Positions 35,743 to 44,861 of a stretch of DNA of 64,000 nucleotides are shown here, piece after piece; within the stretch, counting starts at the first letter, position 1; every line of letters starts with the position of its first letter. The notes under the pieces are model-generated. The model ran no database searches, was not told where the DNA came from, and saw only the letters and a list, made by a program, of their open reading frames with translations. Made by a program: the position numbers and the translations under genes. The stretch lies in assembly GCF_007673525.1 (NCBI RefSeq), contig NZ_VDZU01000001.1:1498177-1562176 (forward strand), given 5' to 3'. Source of the stretch: Fictibacillus phosphorivorans. GTDB lineage: Bacteria > Bacillota > Bacilli > Bacillales > Fictibacillaceae.

Positions 35743-38304
35743 ATGGACACAGTCGCAACTGTTAAAAAGGGTATTAACATTGACGCTCTCAACAGTGATA
35801 TAGCTCAATTTCCACAAGTACACCCCGTAACTTCTACGATGAAAACAACACATAAAGGTGTTTCTCGGCTGGTGATGCTGGACCGATATAGCTTTAAAGA
35901 CACAGAGAAGAAAACGTTAAAACCAGGTGATTTTGTAGTATTAACGGTAAAAGAGGATCCGAAATTTCCGGCAAGAGGGCTAGGCTATATTCAATCTGTC
36001 AATTGGGACGATAAAAACGCAGTCGTATTGGTTGAAGATGAGTTTAAAGCTGTACTAGAGAAGCCGGAAGAAGCTGAATCTGGTTTGATCACACGTTCAC
36101 TTGATGTGATGGACAAGCCGTTAGAAGTTTACTACGAGCAGATCGCGCTTAGAAATGCAACAGGGTTAGCATCTGTAGAGACAACGGAAGAAAAGCGCCA
36201 AGAATCATTCCAAAAGTTCTACAAAGAACTTTCAGAGATGAACTTTGTACCCGCTGGCCGCGTGCTTTATGGAGCAGGGGCAGAAACGGATGTAACGTAT
36301 TTTAATTGTTATGTGATGCCATATGTAAAAGATTCGCGTGAAGGCATCTCTGATCACCGTAAGCAAGTTATGGAGATCATGAGCCGCGGCGGCGGAGTTG
36401 GAACGAACGGGTCTACACTTCGACCAAAGAACGCCTTAGCAAGAGGCGTAAACGGAAAATCATCTGGATCTGTATCCTGGTTGGATGATATCGCGAAGTT
36501 GACGCATCTGGTTGAGCAGGGCGGAAGTCGCAGGGGAGCTCAGATGATCATGCTTGCTGACTGGCACCCTGACATTATTGACTTCATTATTTCTAAGATG
36601 CAGAATCCCCGCATTTTACGTTACTTAATTGAAAATACAAATGACGAGAAAATTAAACAAGTCGCTCAAGATAAATTAAAATTCACACCACTGACACCAG
36701 CTCAAAAAGCGATGTACGAAGGAATTCTTCGCTATAAGGATATTCCAGGTACAGGTGGATTTGATTCAGATGTTCTACGCGATGCTGAGACAATGCTTCG
36801 TGATGGAGGAACGTACAGCGTTCATAATTCTGAGTTCTTAACAGGTGCGAACATATCTGTTACGATCACGAAGGAATTTATGGAAGCTGTAGAAAATGAC
36901 TCTGAGTATCTATTACGTTTTCCAAGTGTCGAGGCTTACACGCCTGAAGAGATGGAAGCATACAACAACGAATGGCATGAAGTCGGAGATGTTCGAGTTT
37001 GGGAAGAGAAAGGCTATGGTATTCGTGTCTACAAACGAATCCAAGCTCGTGAACTGTGGAATCTGATCAACATTTGCGCAACATACTCAGCTGAGCCAGG
37101 AATTTTCTTTATCGATAATGCAAATGAAATGACGAACGCTACAGCATATGGACAAAAGGTCGTAGCAACGAATCCGTGTGGAGAACAACCACTTGCGCCA
37201 TACAGTGTCTGCAACCTCGCTGCAGTTAACCTTGGAAACATGGCTGACAAAGACAACAAAACGGTCGACTTTGAAAAGTTAAAGCAAACCGTTGAAGTTG
37301 GCGTTCGTATGCAAGACAACGTAATTGATGCAACACCTTACTTCTTAGAACCAAACCGCGTTCAAGCGTTGGGTGAACGTCGTGTAGGACTTGGTGTAAT
37401 GGGACTTCATGACCTTTTAATCTATTGTGAGACCGTATACGGGTCTGAAGAAGGAAACAAGCTTGTTGATCAAATTTTTGAAACGATTGCCGTTACGGCT
37501 TACCGCACTTCAATCGAACTTGCTAAAGAGAAGGGAAGCTTCCCGTTCTTAGAAGGCGATTCAGGTGAGACAACTAACGAGTTGCGTAGACGATTTACTG
37601 AAACAGGTTATATGAAAAAGCTTCCTGAAGATGTACGCAAAGACATTCTAGAATTTGGGATTCGTAACTCTCACTTGTTAACTGTTGCTCCAACTGGATC
37701 CACAGGAACCATGGTAGGCGTCTCAACAGGATTAGAGCCTTACTTCTCATTCTCATACTTCCGCAGTGGTCGTCTTGGGAAGTTTATTGAAGTGAAAGCT
37801 GATATTGTTAAAGAATACTTAGACAGCAATCCAGATGCGAACGAAAATGAGCTTCCTGAATGGTTTGTTGCTGCAATGGAGCTTGCACCAGAAGCCCATG
37901 CAGATACGCAATGTGTCATCCAGCGTTGGGTAGACAGCTCGATCTCAAAAACGGTAAACGCTCCTAAAGGTTATACGGTTGATCAAGTTCAAAAAGTCTA
38001 CGAACGTCTTTATAAGGGTGGAGCAAAAGGTGGAACAGTGTACGTTGATGGAAGCCGTGACTCACAAGTTCTTACACTTAAAGCAGAAGAGACTTTTGAA
38101 CAAACTGAGATCGATCTAGGTATGGAAGAAGAAAAAAGCAAAGTTGTTATTTTAGATACGATTACTGATCTTCGTTCTACAGATGTAACCATCGGTAACG
38201 AAGTTGGAAACACTTGCCCGGTATGTCGAAAAGGGAAAGTGAAAGAAATCGGTGGCTGTAACACGTGTACAAATTGTAACGCTCAATTAAAATGCGGATT
38301 ATAA
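35743..38304 (+). CDS. nrdJ: Class II adenosylcobalamin-dependent ribonucleotide reductase
   Basis: 853 residues from ATG 35743 with AGGAGGAG. It reduces ribonucleotides to deoxyribonucleotides using a cobalamin-generated radical and does not need oxygen. The first redox Cys is in VTYFNCYVMP, the radical-site region is NPCGEQPLAPYSVCNLAAVNLGN, and the phosphate-binding PTGSTGTMVG follows. The C-terminal CPVCRKG...CNTCTNC cluster resembles the re-reduction tail of NrdJ. Located between lipM and splB, where B. subtilis has lipM next to mntR, so it is an insertion relative to that order. It requires cobalamin uptake or synthesis from elsewhere. Confidence 0.95.
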   Translation: MDTVATVKKGINIDALNSDIAQFPQVHPVTSTMKTTHKGVSRLVMLDRYSFKDTEKKTLKPGDFVVLTVKEDPKFPARGLGYIQSVNWDDKNAVVLVEDEFKAVLEKPEEAESGLITRSLDVMDKPLEVYYEQIALRNATGLASVETTEEKRQESFQKFYKELSEMNFVPAGRVLYGAGAETDVTYFNCYVMPYVKDSREGISDHRKQVMEIMSRGGGVGTNGSTLRPKNALARGVNGKSSGSVSWLDDIAKLTHLVEQGGSRRGAQMIMLADWHPDIIDFIISKMQNPRILRYLIENTNDEKIKQVAQDKLKFTPLTPAQKAMYEGILRYKDIPGTGGFDSDVLRDAETMLRDGGTYSVHNSEFLTGANISVTITKEFMEAVENDSEYLLRFPSVEAYTPEEMEAYNNEWHEVGDVRVWEEKGYGIRVYKRIQARELWNLINICATYSAEPGIFFIDNANEMTNATAYGQKVVATNPCGEQPLAPYSVCNLAAVNLGNMADKDNKTVDFEKLKQTVEVGVRMQDNVIDATPYFLEPNRVQALGERRVGLGVMGLHDLLIYCETVYGSEEGNKLVDQIFETIAVTAYRTSIELAKEKGSFPFLEGDSGETTNELRRRFTETGYMKKLPEDVRKDILEFGIRNSHLLTVAPTGSTGTMVGVSTGLEPYFSFSYFRSGRLGKFIEVKADIVKEYLDSNPDANENELPEWFVAAMELAPEAHADTQCVIQRWVDSSISKTVNAPKGYTVDQVQKVYERLYKGGAKGGTVYVDGSRDSQVLTLKAEETFEQTEIDLGMEEEKSKVVILDTITDLRSTDVTIGNEVGNTCPVCRKGKVKEIGGCNTCTNCNAQLKCGL

Positions 38305-38309
38305 GAAGG

Positions 38310-38346
38310 AAGGGAAGGAACTGGAAAAGTTCCTTCCCTTTTCTTT
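38310..38346 (+). terminator. Rho-independent terminator after nrdJ
   Basis: AAGGGAAGGAACT (38310-38322) pairs with AGTTCCTTCCCTT (38329-38341), followed by TTCTTTT. Confidence 0.85.
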
Positions 38347-38360
38347 TGTGGATATTAGCA

Positions 38361-38367
38361 CATACTA
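38361..38367 (+). promoter_or_regulatory. Possible sigma-G -10 element upstream of splB
   Basis: CATACTA matches the sigma-G -10 consensus, 40 bp before the start codon. The -35 region at the expected distance is poor, so this is tentative. B. subtilis splB is sigma-G dependent. Confidence 0.3.
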
Positions 38368-38406
38368 ACTCCATCATTTGTAATAAAAATTGTGGGGTGT
38401 ATGACT

Positions 38407-39444
38407 ATGGCTGGTGCCAATAAACCGTTTATGCCGCAGTTGATCTATTTCGAACCGCGTGCATTAGAGTATCCATTGGGAAAAGAACTGTTCGACCGTT
38501 TTAGCAAGTTAGAAGTTGAGATCAGAGAGACAACATCACATAACCAAATTCGTGATCTGCCAGGCGATAATGATTTTCAAAAGTATAGAACGGCAAAATC
38601 AACGCTCGTTGTCGGTATCAGAAAAACGTTGAAATTCGATACATCTAAACCATCTGCAGAATACGCGATTCCACTCGCAACAGGATGTATGGGACATTGT
38701 CATTATTGTTATCTGCAGACGACCCTCGGCAGCAAGCCGTATCTACGAACTTATGTGAATACAGATGAAATCTTTGCTCAGGCTGAAAAGTATATGCAAG
38801 AACGAGCTCCTGAGATCACGCGATTCGAAGCTTCATGTACATCTGATATTGTAGGCATCGATCATCTTACTCATAATTTAAAAAGAGCGATTGAATTTTT
38901 TGGGGCCACAGATCTAGGAAGGCTTCGATTTACGACGAAATATCATCATGTAGATCATCTACTTGATGCAAAACACCAAGGTAAAACGCGTTTTCGTTTT
39001 AGTGTAAATTCAAACTATGTGATAAAGAACTTCGAACTTGGAACAAGTCCGCTTGAAGAGCGCATTAATGCTGCCATTAAAGTGGCTGAAGCAGGATATC
39101 CATTAGGCTTTATCGTGGCCCCTCTTTATCTTCATAAAGATTGGGAAGAAGGCTATAAAGAGCTTTTTGATATCTTAGAAGCGAAAATTCCAAAGCATTT
39201 AACGAACGATCTTACGTTTGAACTGATTCAGCACCGTTTTACGAAACCTGCAAAACGAGTTATTGAAAAAAACTACCCAAAATCAAAGCTTGAGATGAAT
39301 GAAGAAGAGCGGAAATATAAGTGGGGAAGATATGGAATCGGAAAATATGTTTATCAAGATGATCAGGCGACAAGACTGCGTGAAACGGTAGAAAATTATA
39401 TTCATACGATGTTTCCACAAGCGAAGATCGAATATTTTACTTGA
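38407..39444 (+). CDS. splB: Spore photoproduct lyase
   Basis: 345 residues from ATG 38407, the last of three close start codons. A radical-SAM enzyme that reverses the UV thymine dimer 5-thyminyl-5,6-dihydrothymine in germinating spores. The 4Fe-4S motif is C94, C98 and C101 (GCMGHCHYCY), and the catalytic Cys in EASCTSDIVG is C144, an offset of 3 from the B. subtilis numbering as I recall it. The C-terminus ending AKIEYFT is as in the family. The usual partner splA is not adjacent. Confidence 0.96.
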   Translation: MAGANKPFMPQLIYFEPRALEYPLGKELFDRFSKLEVEIRETTSHNQIRDLPGDNDFQKYRTAKSTLVVGIRKTLKFDTSKPSAEYAIPLATGCMGHCHYCYLQTTLGSKPYLRTYVNTDEIFAQAEKYMQERAPEITRFEASCTSDIVGIDHLTHNLKRAIEFFGATDLGRLRFTTKYHHVDHLLDAKHQGKTRFRFSVNSNYVIKNFELGTSPLEERINAAIKVAEAGYPLGFIVAPLYLHKDWEEGYKELFDILEAKIPKHLTNDLTFELIQHRFTKPAKRVIEKNYPKSKLEMNEEERKYKWGRYGIGKYVYQDDQATRLRETVENYIHTMFPQAKIEYFT

Positions 39445-39537
39445 TAAAATGCAAAGATACCTTCCCTTGTCACGCTTACCATTCTATAGTATCCTTTTTA
39501 TAGAGACCAAGCTGGTTTAGTATAGGGAGTGAACAAT

Positions 39538-39972
39538 TTGCCGCCAACCCCAAGTATGGAAGACTATATAGAACGCATCTATGCCCTAATCGAAGAGAAA
39601 GGCTATGCCAGGGTATCAGATCTTGCTGAGAACCTAGAAGTGCATCCCTCTTCAGTAACCAAGATGATTCAAAAGCTCGACAAAGGCAAGTATGTCGTTT
39701 ATGAAAAATACAGAGGCTTCGTTCTTACACCGAATGGAAAGAAACTTGGAAAACGTCTAGTGTACAGACACGAGTTACTTGAAGAATTCTTAAAAGTGAT
39801 CGGGGTCGACCAAGAGAACATCTACCAAGATGTTGAGGGTATCGAACATCATTTAAGTTGGAACGCTATTGATCGAATTGGAGATCTTGTCCAGTTTTTT
39901 GAAGAAGATGAAAATAGGATAAAGTTATTAAGAGAAGTTCAAGCAAAAAATGAAGAACAAGAACAATCATAA
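39538..39972 (+). CDS. mntR: Manganese-responsive transcriptional regulator MntR
   Basis: 144 residues from TTG 39538 (AGGGAG is 8 nt upstream; GTG 39529 overlaps that site). DtxR-family repressor: winged helix with [18 protein letters not shown], metal-site residues in [18 protein letters not shown] and EGIEHHLSW. It represses manganese importers when Mn(II) is high. Its length and metal ligands fit the short MntR branch rather than IdeR/DtxR. Confidence 0.94.
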   Translation: MPPTPSMEDYIERIYALIEEKGYARVSDLAENLEVHPSSVTKMIQKLDKGKYVVYEKYRGFVLTPNGKKLGKRLVYRHELLEEFLKVIGVDQENIYQDVEGIEHHLSWNAIDRIGDLVQFFEEDENRIKLLREVQAKNEEQEQS

Positions 39973-40031
39973 ATTTTTTATGGTTGTTTTTATTTTGGAT
40001 TTTTTGTGTGGTGCGGTGTATGGAAACACAA

Positions 40032-40136
40032 GTGGACAGTATTTTATAAGAAGTGGACAGTAAAACCTGAAAAGTGGACAGTAAACAGAGGAAACCGGAC
40101 AGTATTCTTGTAAAAGTGGACAGTATACATAATCTT
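40032..40136. repeat. Array of five 21-bp phased units (core GTGGACAGTA)
   Basis: GTGGACAGTA starts at 40032, 40053, 40074 and 40116, with CCGGACAGTA at 40095. The period is exactly 21 bp. The 11-bp linkers differ in sequence. A degenerate GTGCGGTGTA at 40011 may be a sixth unit. On the minus strand the units spell YCPLxxx heptads in an open frame, but no ribosome-binding site precedes it. The array lies between mntR and yqhO. Confidence 0.9.
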
Positions 40137-40264
40137 TCAAACTACACGGACGTTCAATGCATGAACAAACCAACTTTTTGAAGTTATGACAAAAGACTTT
40201 ATTTTGAAGAATCGGTTATAAAGGACATCTTCTGCTGATTAGGATAATAGTGGAGGAGATGTTT

Positions 40265-41194
40265 ATGCGAATTGATGGTGTTTTTTCAGGTGGAGGCATC
40301 AAGGCGCTTTCGTTGATTGGTGCTGTTGAAGCAGCTGAGAATCGGGGACTCAGTTTTGAGAGGGTAGCGGGGACAAGTGCGGGGGCACTGATGGCTGCTT
40401 TGATCAAGGCAGGCTATACGGCGGGTGAAATGAAGGATATTATTGATAAATTAGACTTTAGAAAATTTCTCGATACAAGTAAAACGATAGTACCTGTACC
40501 TTTTATGAACTGGTTGAAGCTTTATTGGAAACTTGGTCTGTTTAAGGGGGATTATCTGGAGAACTGGGTAGCTTCTCTTCTAGCGGCGCGTGGAATTGTT
40601 ACATTTGCGGATATTCCATATGGCAGTCTTAAGATTATTGCGTCTGATATTTCTCGAGGCAGGTTAATCGTTTTGCCAGATGATCTTGAGGAATACGGTT
40701 TATTGCCAGAGCGTTTTCCAGTGGCACGAGCGGTTAGGATGAGTTGCAGTCTTCCTTATTTCTTTTATCCGATCAAACTTTTCAATCGGGTTGGACAAAA
40801 AAGTTTTATTGTTGATGGAGGCGTTTTGAGTAATTTTCCGATGTGGCTTTTCCAAAGAAAAGATAGGGTGCCCGTTCGGCCGGTGTTAGGTTTTCAATTA
40901 AGTTCATATATCAATGACCACATTCCAACACACAATGTGAAGAATGCGGTTCAGCTTTTTAAAGCATTGTTTGAAACGATGATGCAAGCGCATGATAATC
41001 GATACATTGATTCCCACGATGCAAGGGATATTATTTTTATGCCTGTAAAGCATGTATCCGTTATCGATTTTCAACTGTCTTCAGAAGCGAAGAATGAACT
41101 TTATACCTTTGGTCATGATCGTGCTGAGCAATTTTTACAGGGCTGGATCGCAAGTAAGAGATATCCAAATCCAGCATATAAAAATCGAGCCTAG
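40265..41194 (+). CDS. yqhO: Patatin-like phospholipase (YqhO)
   Basis: 309 residues from ATG 40265 with TGGAGGAG upstream. Patatin fold Ser-Asp dyad hydrolase: oxyanion loop FSGGGIKAL, nucleophile GTSAGAL (about residues 38-44) and the Asp of VDGGVLSNFP (about 183-192). Cytoplasmic, likely acting on lipid esters. By position it matches B. subtilis yqhO. Confidence 0.9.
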   Translation: MRIDGVFSGGGIKALSLIGAVEAAENRGLSFERVAGTSAGALMAALIKAGYTAGEMKDIIDKLDFRKFLDTSKTIVPVPFMNWLKLYWKLGLFKGDYLENWVASLLAARGIVTFADIPYGSLKIIASDISRGRLIVLPDDLEEYGLLPERFPVARAVRMSCSLPYFFYPIKLFNRVGQKSFIVDGGVLSNFPMWLFQRKDRVPVRPVLGFQLSSYINDHIPTHNVKNAVQLFKALFETMMQAHDNRYIDSHDARDIIFMPVKHVSVIDFQLSSEAKNELYTFGHDRAEQFLQGWIASKRYPNPAYKNRA

Positions 41195-41220
41195 TCCTTA
41201 AAAGGAGGCTCGATTTTTTT
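41181..41220. terminator. Bidirectional terminator between yqhO and yqhP
   Basis: AAAATCGAGCCT pairs with AGGCTCGATTTT around the yqhO stop codon, with A and T runs on the two sides. It serves the convergent genes. Confidence 0.85.
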
Positions 41221-41572
41221 TCTTGTTCTTTTTCCCTTCGATCACGGTTAAGTGATGTTCACGTGTTTTCTTTCTCTGAGCGGAACTCTTTGCAGTCTTT
41301 TTGCTCGAAAACAATGGAGAAGCAGCTTTTGCCGGCTTTTGGTTCGTACCATAGCGTTTTTGAGATTGCTTGACTGCTTTTCTATACTTGCCGTTTACAC
41401 CCGATGAGGTTCTGCGAAAGATAAAGTAAAACACGGCGACCACTGCTGCCCCGATCAGAATGGTCGTAAATAAGTCGCGAGGTGAAGTGACTAGTTGATA
41501 AAGAATACCGACAATAGCCAGTGAAATAACAAACCAAATGATAGGATGCAATCTTCTTTGATTCTGTTGCAA
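41198..41572 (-). CDS. YqhP-like membrane protein (SA1362 family)
   Basis: 124 residues from the TTG at 41572, which has AAGGAGG 8 nt upstream; the GTG at 41581 abuts that site and is less likely. Two membrane helices (about residues 10-27 and 36-55) are followed by a long, very basic, Ser/Lys-rich cytoplasmic tail. By position it matches B. subtilis yqhP. Function unknown. Confidence 0.72.
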   Translation of the reverse strand: MQQNQRRLHPIIWFVISLAIVGILYQLVTSPRDLFTTILIGAAVVAVFYFIFRRTSSGVNGKYRKAVKQSQKRYGTNQKPAKAASPLFSSKKTAKSSAQRKKTREHHLTVIEGKKNKKKNRASF

Positions 41573-41591
41573 CAGGTTCACCTCCTTATGA

Positions 41592-42536
41592 TTAAACGAT
41601 TTTACTTGCGTTAAGTTCACTTTCATAGGATGCGTCACGACGTAACATTTCATTAAAAGAAATAATAGAAACTTCTATTTGTTTTTCATCGGGTTCTTTC
41701 GTTGTTAAAAGTTGAAGCCATAACCCAGGATATCCAAGGTAACGAAGAACAGGAACATCTCTTAGTTTATTAGTTAACTGTAATACTTCAAAAGATACCC
41801 CTAAAACCACAGGAATAAGCGCAAGTCTGCATAAAATTCTTAGCCATAACGGATCTGATGGAAAGAAATAATAGATAAACATGCCGACGATTACGGTAAA
41901 TAGAATAAAACTGCTGCCGCAACGATAATGAAGTCTTGAATGCTTCTTTACGTTTTCAACGGTGAGCTCATCTCCTGCTTCATACGTGTTGATTACTTTA
42001 TGTTCAGCTCCGTGATACATGAATACTCTCTTGATCGCAGGTGTTAAAGAAACAAAATAGATATAGCTTAATAAAAAGATAAACTTGAACAAACCTTCTA
42101 ATAAATTCTGCCCTAAGTGCCCGGGCACGATAAAACGAAAAGCTTCTGCTAAAAAAACGGGTACGAGCGTAAAAACAAATTTTCCAAAAAGGAAAGATAA
42201 GACACCGATAATGGCTAAAGAAAAGAAAAAGGCAAATTTAGATGGTTTTTCTTCTTCCTCTTTTTCTTCCTCACCGGGGTTAACACCAAATCGTTCAGCT
42301 GAAAAATTTAAATGCTGAGTACCGTTCATACTCGCTTCAATTATGGCAATAAATCCTCTTAAGAAAGGAATCTTCTTTAATTTTGATAAAACAGGAGAAG
42401 GTTTCTTCTTAAGTTCGAAATACTCAATCGTATCGTCATTTCTGCGTATTGCCGTTACATATGTGTGCTTTCCGGCAAACATAACCCCTTCTAATACGGC
42501 CTGGCCGCCGTAAGCGGGCTTTTTCTCTTTTGTCAT
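41592..42536 (-). CDS. yqhQ: DUF1385 integral membrane protein (YqhQ)
   Basis: 314 residues from the ATG at 42536 after a GGGGG site; the open frame continues upstream but without support. N-terminal YGGQAVLEGVMF, about four membrane segments (near 105-130, 150-175, 205-228, 235-255), and the conserved MYHGAEHKVINTYEAG and YRCGSSFILF motifs of the family. Function unknown; the His/Glu motif suggests metal binding. Confidence 0.88.
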   Translation of the reverse strand: MTKEKKPAYGGQAVLEGVMFAGKHTYVTAIRRNDDTIEYFELKKKPSPVLSKLKKIPFLRGFIAIIEASMNGTQHLNFSAERFGVNPGEEEKEEEEKPSKFAFFFSLAIIGVLSFLFGKFVFTLVPVFLAEAFRFIVPGHLGQNLLEGLFKFIFLLSYIYFVSLTPAIKRVFMYHGAEHKVINTYEAGDELTVENVKKHSRLHYRCGSSFILFTVIVGMFIYYFFPSDPLWLRILCRLALIPVVLGVSFEVLQLTNKLRDVPVLRYLGYPGLWLQLLTTKEPDEKQIEVSIISFNEMLRRDASYESELNASKIV

Positions 42537-42724
42537 GTTGAACCCCCAGCCTAAAGTTTTGTAGGTACTTTCTATTCTACAGGAAAGCGGGATATTCCTC
42601 CACAAAGGATGATTGTATTTTTCCCATTTTATACATGTTTTACACGGAATATGATTGGTTAAGAGTGTTAGAAGTTTGGGCAATGGTTTTGTGGACATAC
42701 TAGTGGTGTTGGAGGTGGTCGTCA

Positions 42725-43240
42725 ATGAGCGATTCAAAACTAGAACAAAATAAACAGGAATCTCAATCTTCATTTATGAGCAGAGTAGTTGGTGTTGGCT
42801 TCTTTGGAGGCTTGATCTGGGCTTGTTTCGGATTTATTGCCTACTATTTAAATTTCTCAAAGGTAGGTCCCGCACTCGTTCTGGCGCCATGGGCTCTTGG
42901 GAAGTGGAAAACAGAGTGGATTGGTCAACTGATCAGTATTTTGATTATTGCTCTACTTTCAATCTTAGTCGCCATTGCCTATCGCTATGCGTTTGCCAAG
43001 ATCAAATCCATGTGGGCTGGTATCCTTTTTGGTGTAGCACTATGGGGAATCGTCTTTTTCTTGCTTCATCCGATCTTTCCAGGATTGGAGCCTATGAATA
43101 CAATAGGTAAAAATACGATTACAACGACGCTGTGCATCTATATTTTATATGGTGTTTTCGTAGGTTACTCGATCTCATTTGAATACAGTGAACGTCATGG
43201 CCAGTCCCAAGGAAACAAGGAATCAACACAGAGTTCGTAA
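42725..43240 (+). CDS. yqhR: YqhR/FigP family spore membrane protein
   Basis: 171 residues with about four membrane segments (near 20-42, 65-90, 97-113, 130-150). It matches the YqhR family by position and pattern (GLIWACFGFIAYYLNFSKVGPA, HPIFPGLEPM). YqhR was recently reported as FigP, the partner of SpoVAF in an ion channel that amplifies spore germination. A SpoVAF-like protein is encoded at 12345 in this window. Confidence 0.82.
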   Translation: MSDSKLEQNKQESQSSFMSRVVGVGFFGGLIWACFGFIAYYLNFSKVGPALVLAPWALGKWKTEWIGQLISILIIALLSILVAIAYRYAFAKIKSMWAGILFGVALWGIVFFLLHPIFPGLEPMNTIGKNTITTTLCIYILYGVFVGYSISFEYSERHGQSQGNKESTQSS

Positions 43241-43264
43241 CTATTCAAAAGAACAGACGCTATG

Positions 43265-43294
43265 ATAGAATGTTTTATGAACATTCTATTTTTT
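43265..43294 (+). terminator. Rho-independent terminator after yqhR
   Basis: ATAGAATGTT (43265-43274) pairs with AACATTCTAT (43280-43289), loop TTATG, followed by T residues. It is AT-rich but perfect. Confidence 0.7.
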
Positions 43295-43316
43295 ATGCAA
43301 AGGCTAGGTGTTTCAG

Positions 43317-43769
43317 GTGAAAAACAGAAAATATCTTGTTATAAACGGACCGAATTTAAACCGATTAGGTAAACGTGAGCCTGGCATATATGGTGCGCAA
43401 ACTCTGGAAGATCTTCAAGCAGAACTTGTTTCATTTTCAAGAGGGCTACTCATGGATCTTTCGTTTGAGCAGAGCAATAATGAAGGAGATATCATTGATT
43501 TCATTCATGGAGCTGAAGGTGAGTTTTGTGGTATCGTTCTAAACGCAGGTGCCTATACTCATTATAGTTATGCGATTAGAGACGCGATTGCCAGTGTGGA
43601 TGTCCCCGTGATCGAAGTCCACTTATCAAACGTGCATGCTAGAGAAGAATTCCGACGCGAATCTGTTATTGCTCCAGTTACGATCGGACAGATTTCAGGA
43701 TTTGGTTTTGATAGTTATAGATTAGCTCTTCAAGTTTTTCATAATCAACAGAAGGGGGATACGTTATGA
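43317..43769 (+). CDS. aroQ: 3-dehydroquinate dehydratase, type II
   Basis: 150 residues from GTG 43317. Dodecameric dehydratase of the shikimate pathway. Signature VINGPNLNRLGKREPGIYG at the N-terminus, NNEGDIIDFIH, NAGAYTHYSYAIRDAI and the catalytic His in EVHLSNVHAREEFRR. It would act two steps before AroK, which is also in the window. The stop overlaps the pepP start. Confidence 0.95.
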   Translation: MKNRKYLVINGPNLNRLGKREPGIYGAQTLEDLQAELVSFSRGLLMDLSFEQSNNEGDIIDFIHGAEGEFCGIVLNAGAYTHYSYAIRDAIASVDVPVIEVHLSNVHAREEFRRESVIAPVTIGQISGFGFDSYRLALQVFHNQQKGDTL

Positions 43770-44839
43770 ATCGTGTAGAACGGGCAAGACATTTATTCGA
43801 TACGTTTGATATTGATGCACTTTTAGTTACATCTTCTTCAAACCGTTTTTATTTAAGTGGTTTTAAAGGAAGCTCAGGAGTACTTTTGATCACGAAAGAA
43901 GAAGCGATTTTAGTAACTGATTTCCGTTATAAGACGCAAGCTCTAGAACAAGCAGAAGGTTATCGTGTTGTGATGCACACGGATCCGATTCCGCAAGAGG
44001 TTGCAAAGTTAACGAAGGAGCTTTCAATTTCTAAGATTGGTTTCGAGCAAGACCATGTTACATACTCTACATACCGTACATATGAGACACAATTAAATAA
44101 CAATACGACTGAACTTGTTCCAGTATCCGGTCTTGTAGAAAAGTTGCGCTTGATTAAGGATGAATCAGAGATTAAGATAGTAAAGGATGCAGCATCTATT
44201 GCCGATGCCGCTTTTTCACATATTATCGAGTATATTCGCCCAGGACTTACTGAGCGGGAAGTATCGAACGAACTAGAATTCTTCATGAGAAAAAATGGAG
44301 CCATCTCTTCATCGTTTGATATTATTGTGGCCTCTGGCTACCGATCAGCCCTTCCACATGGTGTTGCCTCAGATAAGAAGATTGAAACGGGTGAATTAGT
44401 AACCTTGGATTTTGGAGCATACTACAAAGGTTATTGTTCGGATATCACACGTACGGTAGCCATCGGAAATGTTTCAGATGAACTGAAAGAGATCTACCAA
44501 GTCGTATATGATGCACAGATGCTAGGAATGAAAGGCATCAAACCAGGAATGACAGGTAAGGATGCGGATGCGTTAACTCGTGATTACATCGCTTCAAAAG
44601 GATATGGTGAATACTTTGGGCATTCTACAGGACATGGAATTGGCTTAGATGTTCATGAGGGACCAGCTTTATCTATGAAGTCTGATACGATTCTTGAACC
44701 AGGAATGCTTGTGACAGTCGAACCTGGTATTTATATCTCAGGTCTAGGCGGAGTTCGAATCGAAGACGATGCACTCGTCACAAAAGATGGCAATGAATCA
44801 CTTACGCACTCTACTAAAACCCTCTTAACGTTAAGTTAA
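43766..44839 (+). CDS. pepP: Xaa-Pro aminopeptidase family protein (YqhT-like)
   Basis: 357 residues. M24B metallopeptidase with a creatinase-like N-terminal domain and a pita-bread catalytic domain: metal ligands in [17 protein letters not shown] (two Asp), [15 protein letters not shown] (His), VTVEPGIY (Glu) and VRIEDDAL (Glu). Removes N-terminal residues before proline. Ribosome-binding site GAAGGGGGA; upstream of efp as in B. subtilis. Confidence 0.92.
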   Translation: MNRVERARHLFDTFDIDALLVTSSSNRFYLSGFKGSSGVLLITKEEAILVTDFRYKTQALEQAEGYRVVMHTDPIPQEVAKLTKELSISKIGFEQDHVTYSTYRTYETQLNNNTTELVPVSGLVEKLRLIKDESEIKIVKDAASIADAAFSHIIEYIRPGLTEREVSNELEFFMRKNGAISSSFDIIVASGYRSALPHGVASDKKIETGELVTLDFGAYYKGYCSDITRTVAIGNVSDELKEIYQVVYDAQMLGMKGIKPGMTGKDADALTRDYIASKGYGEYFGHSTGHGIGLDVHEGPALSMKSDTILEPGMLVTVEPGIYISGLGGVRIEDDALVTKDGNESLTHSTKTLLTLS

Positions 44840-44861
44840 GGTATTTCAGGAGGATAAAAAC

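Noticed and set aside
40032..40136. CRISPR array
   Set aside because: The conserved core is only 10 bp with 11-bp linkers, far below CRISPR repeat and spacer lengths, and no cas genes are nearby.
39967..40173. Minus-strand ORF with YCPLxxx heptads as a protein-coding gene
   Set aside because: It starts with TTG, has no ribosome-binding site and is explained by the 21-bp DNA repeat. It is kept as a repeat feature only.
42537..42773. N-terminal extension of YqhQ
   Set aside because: It would overlap the start of yqhR and has no family similarity. ATG 42536 has its own ribosome-binding site.
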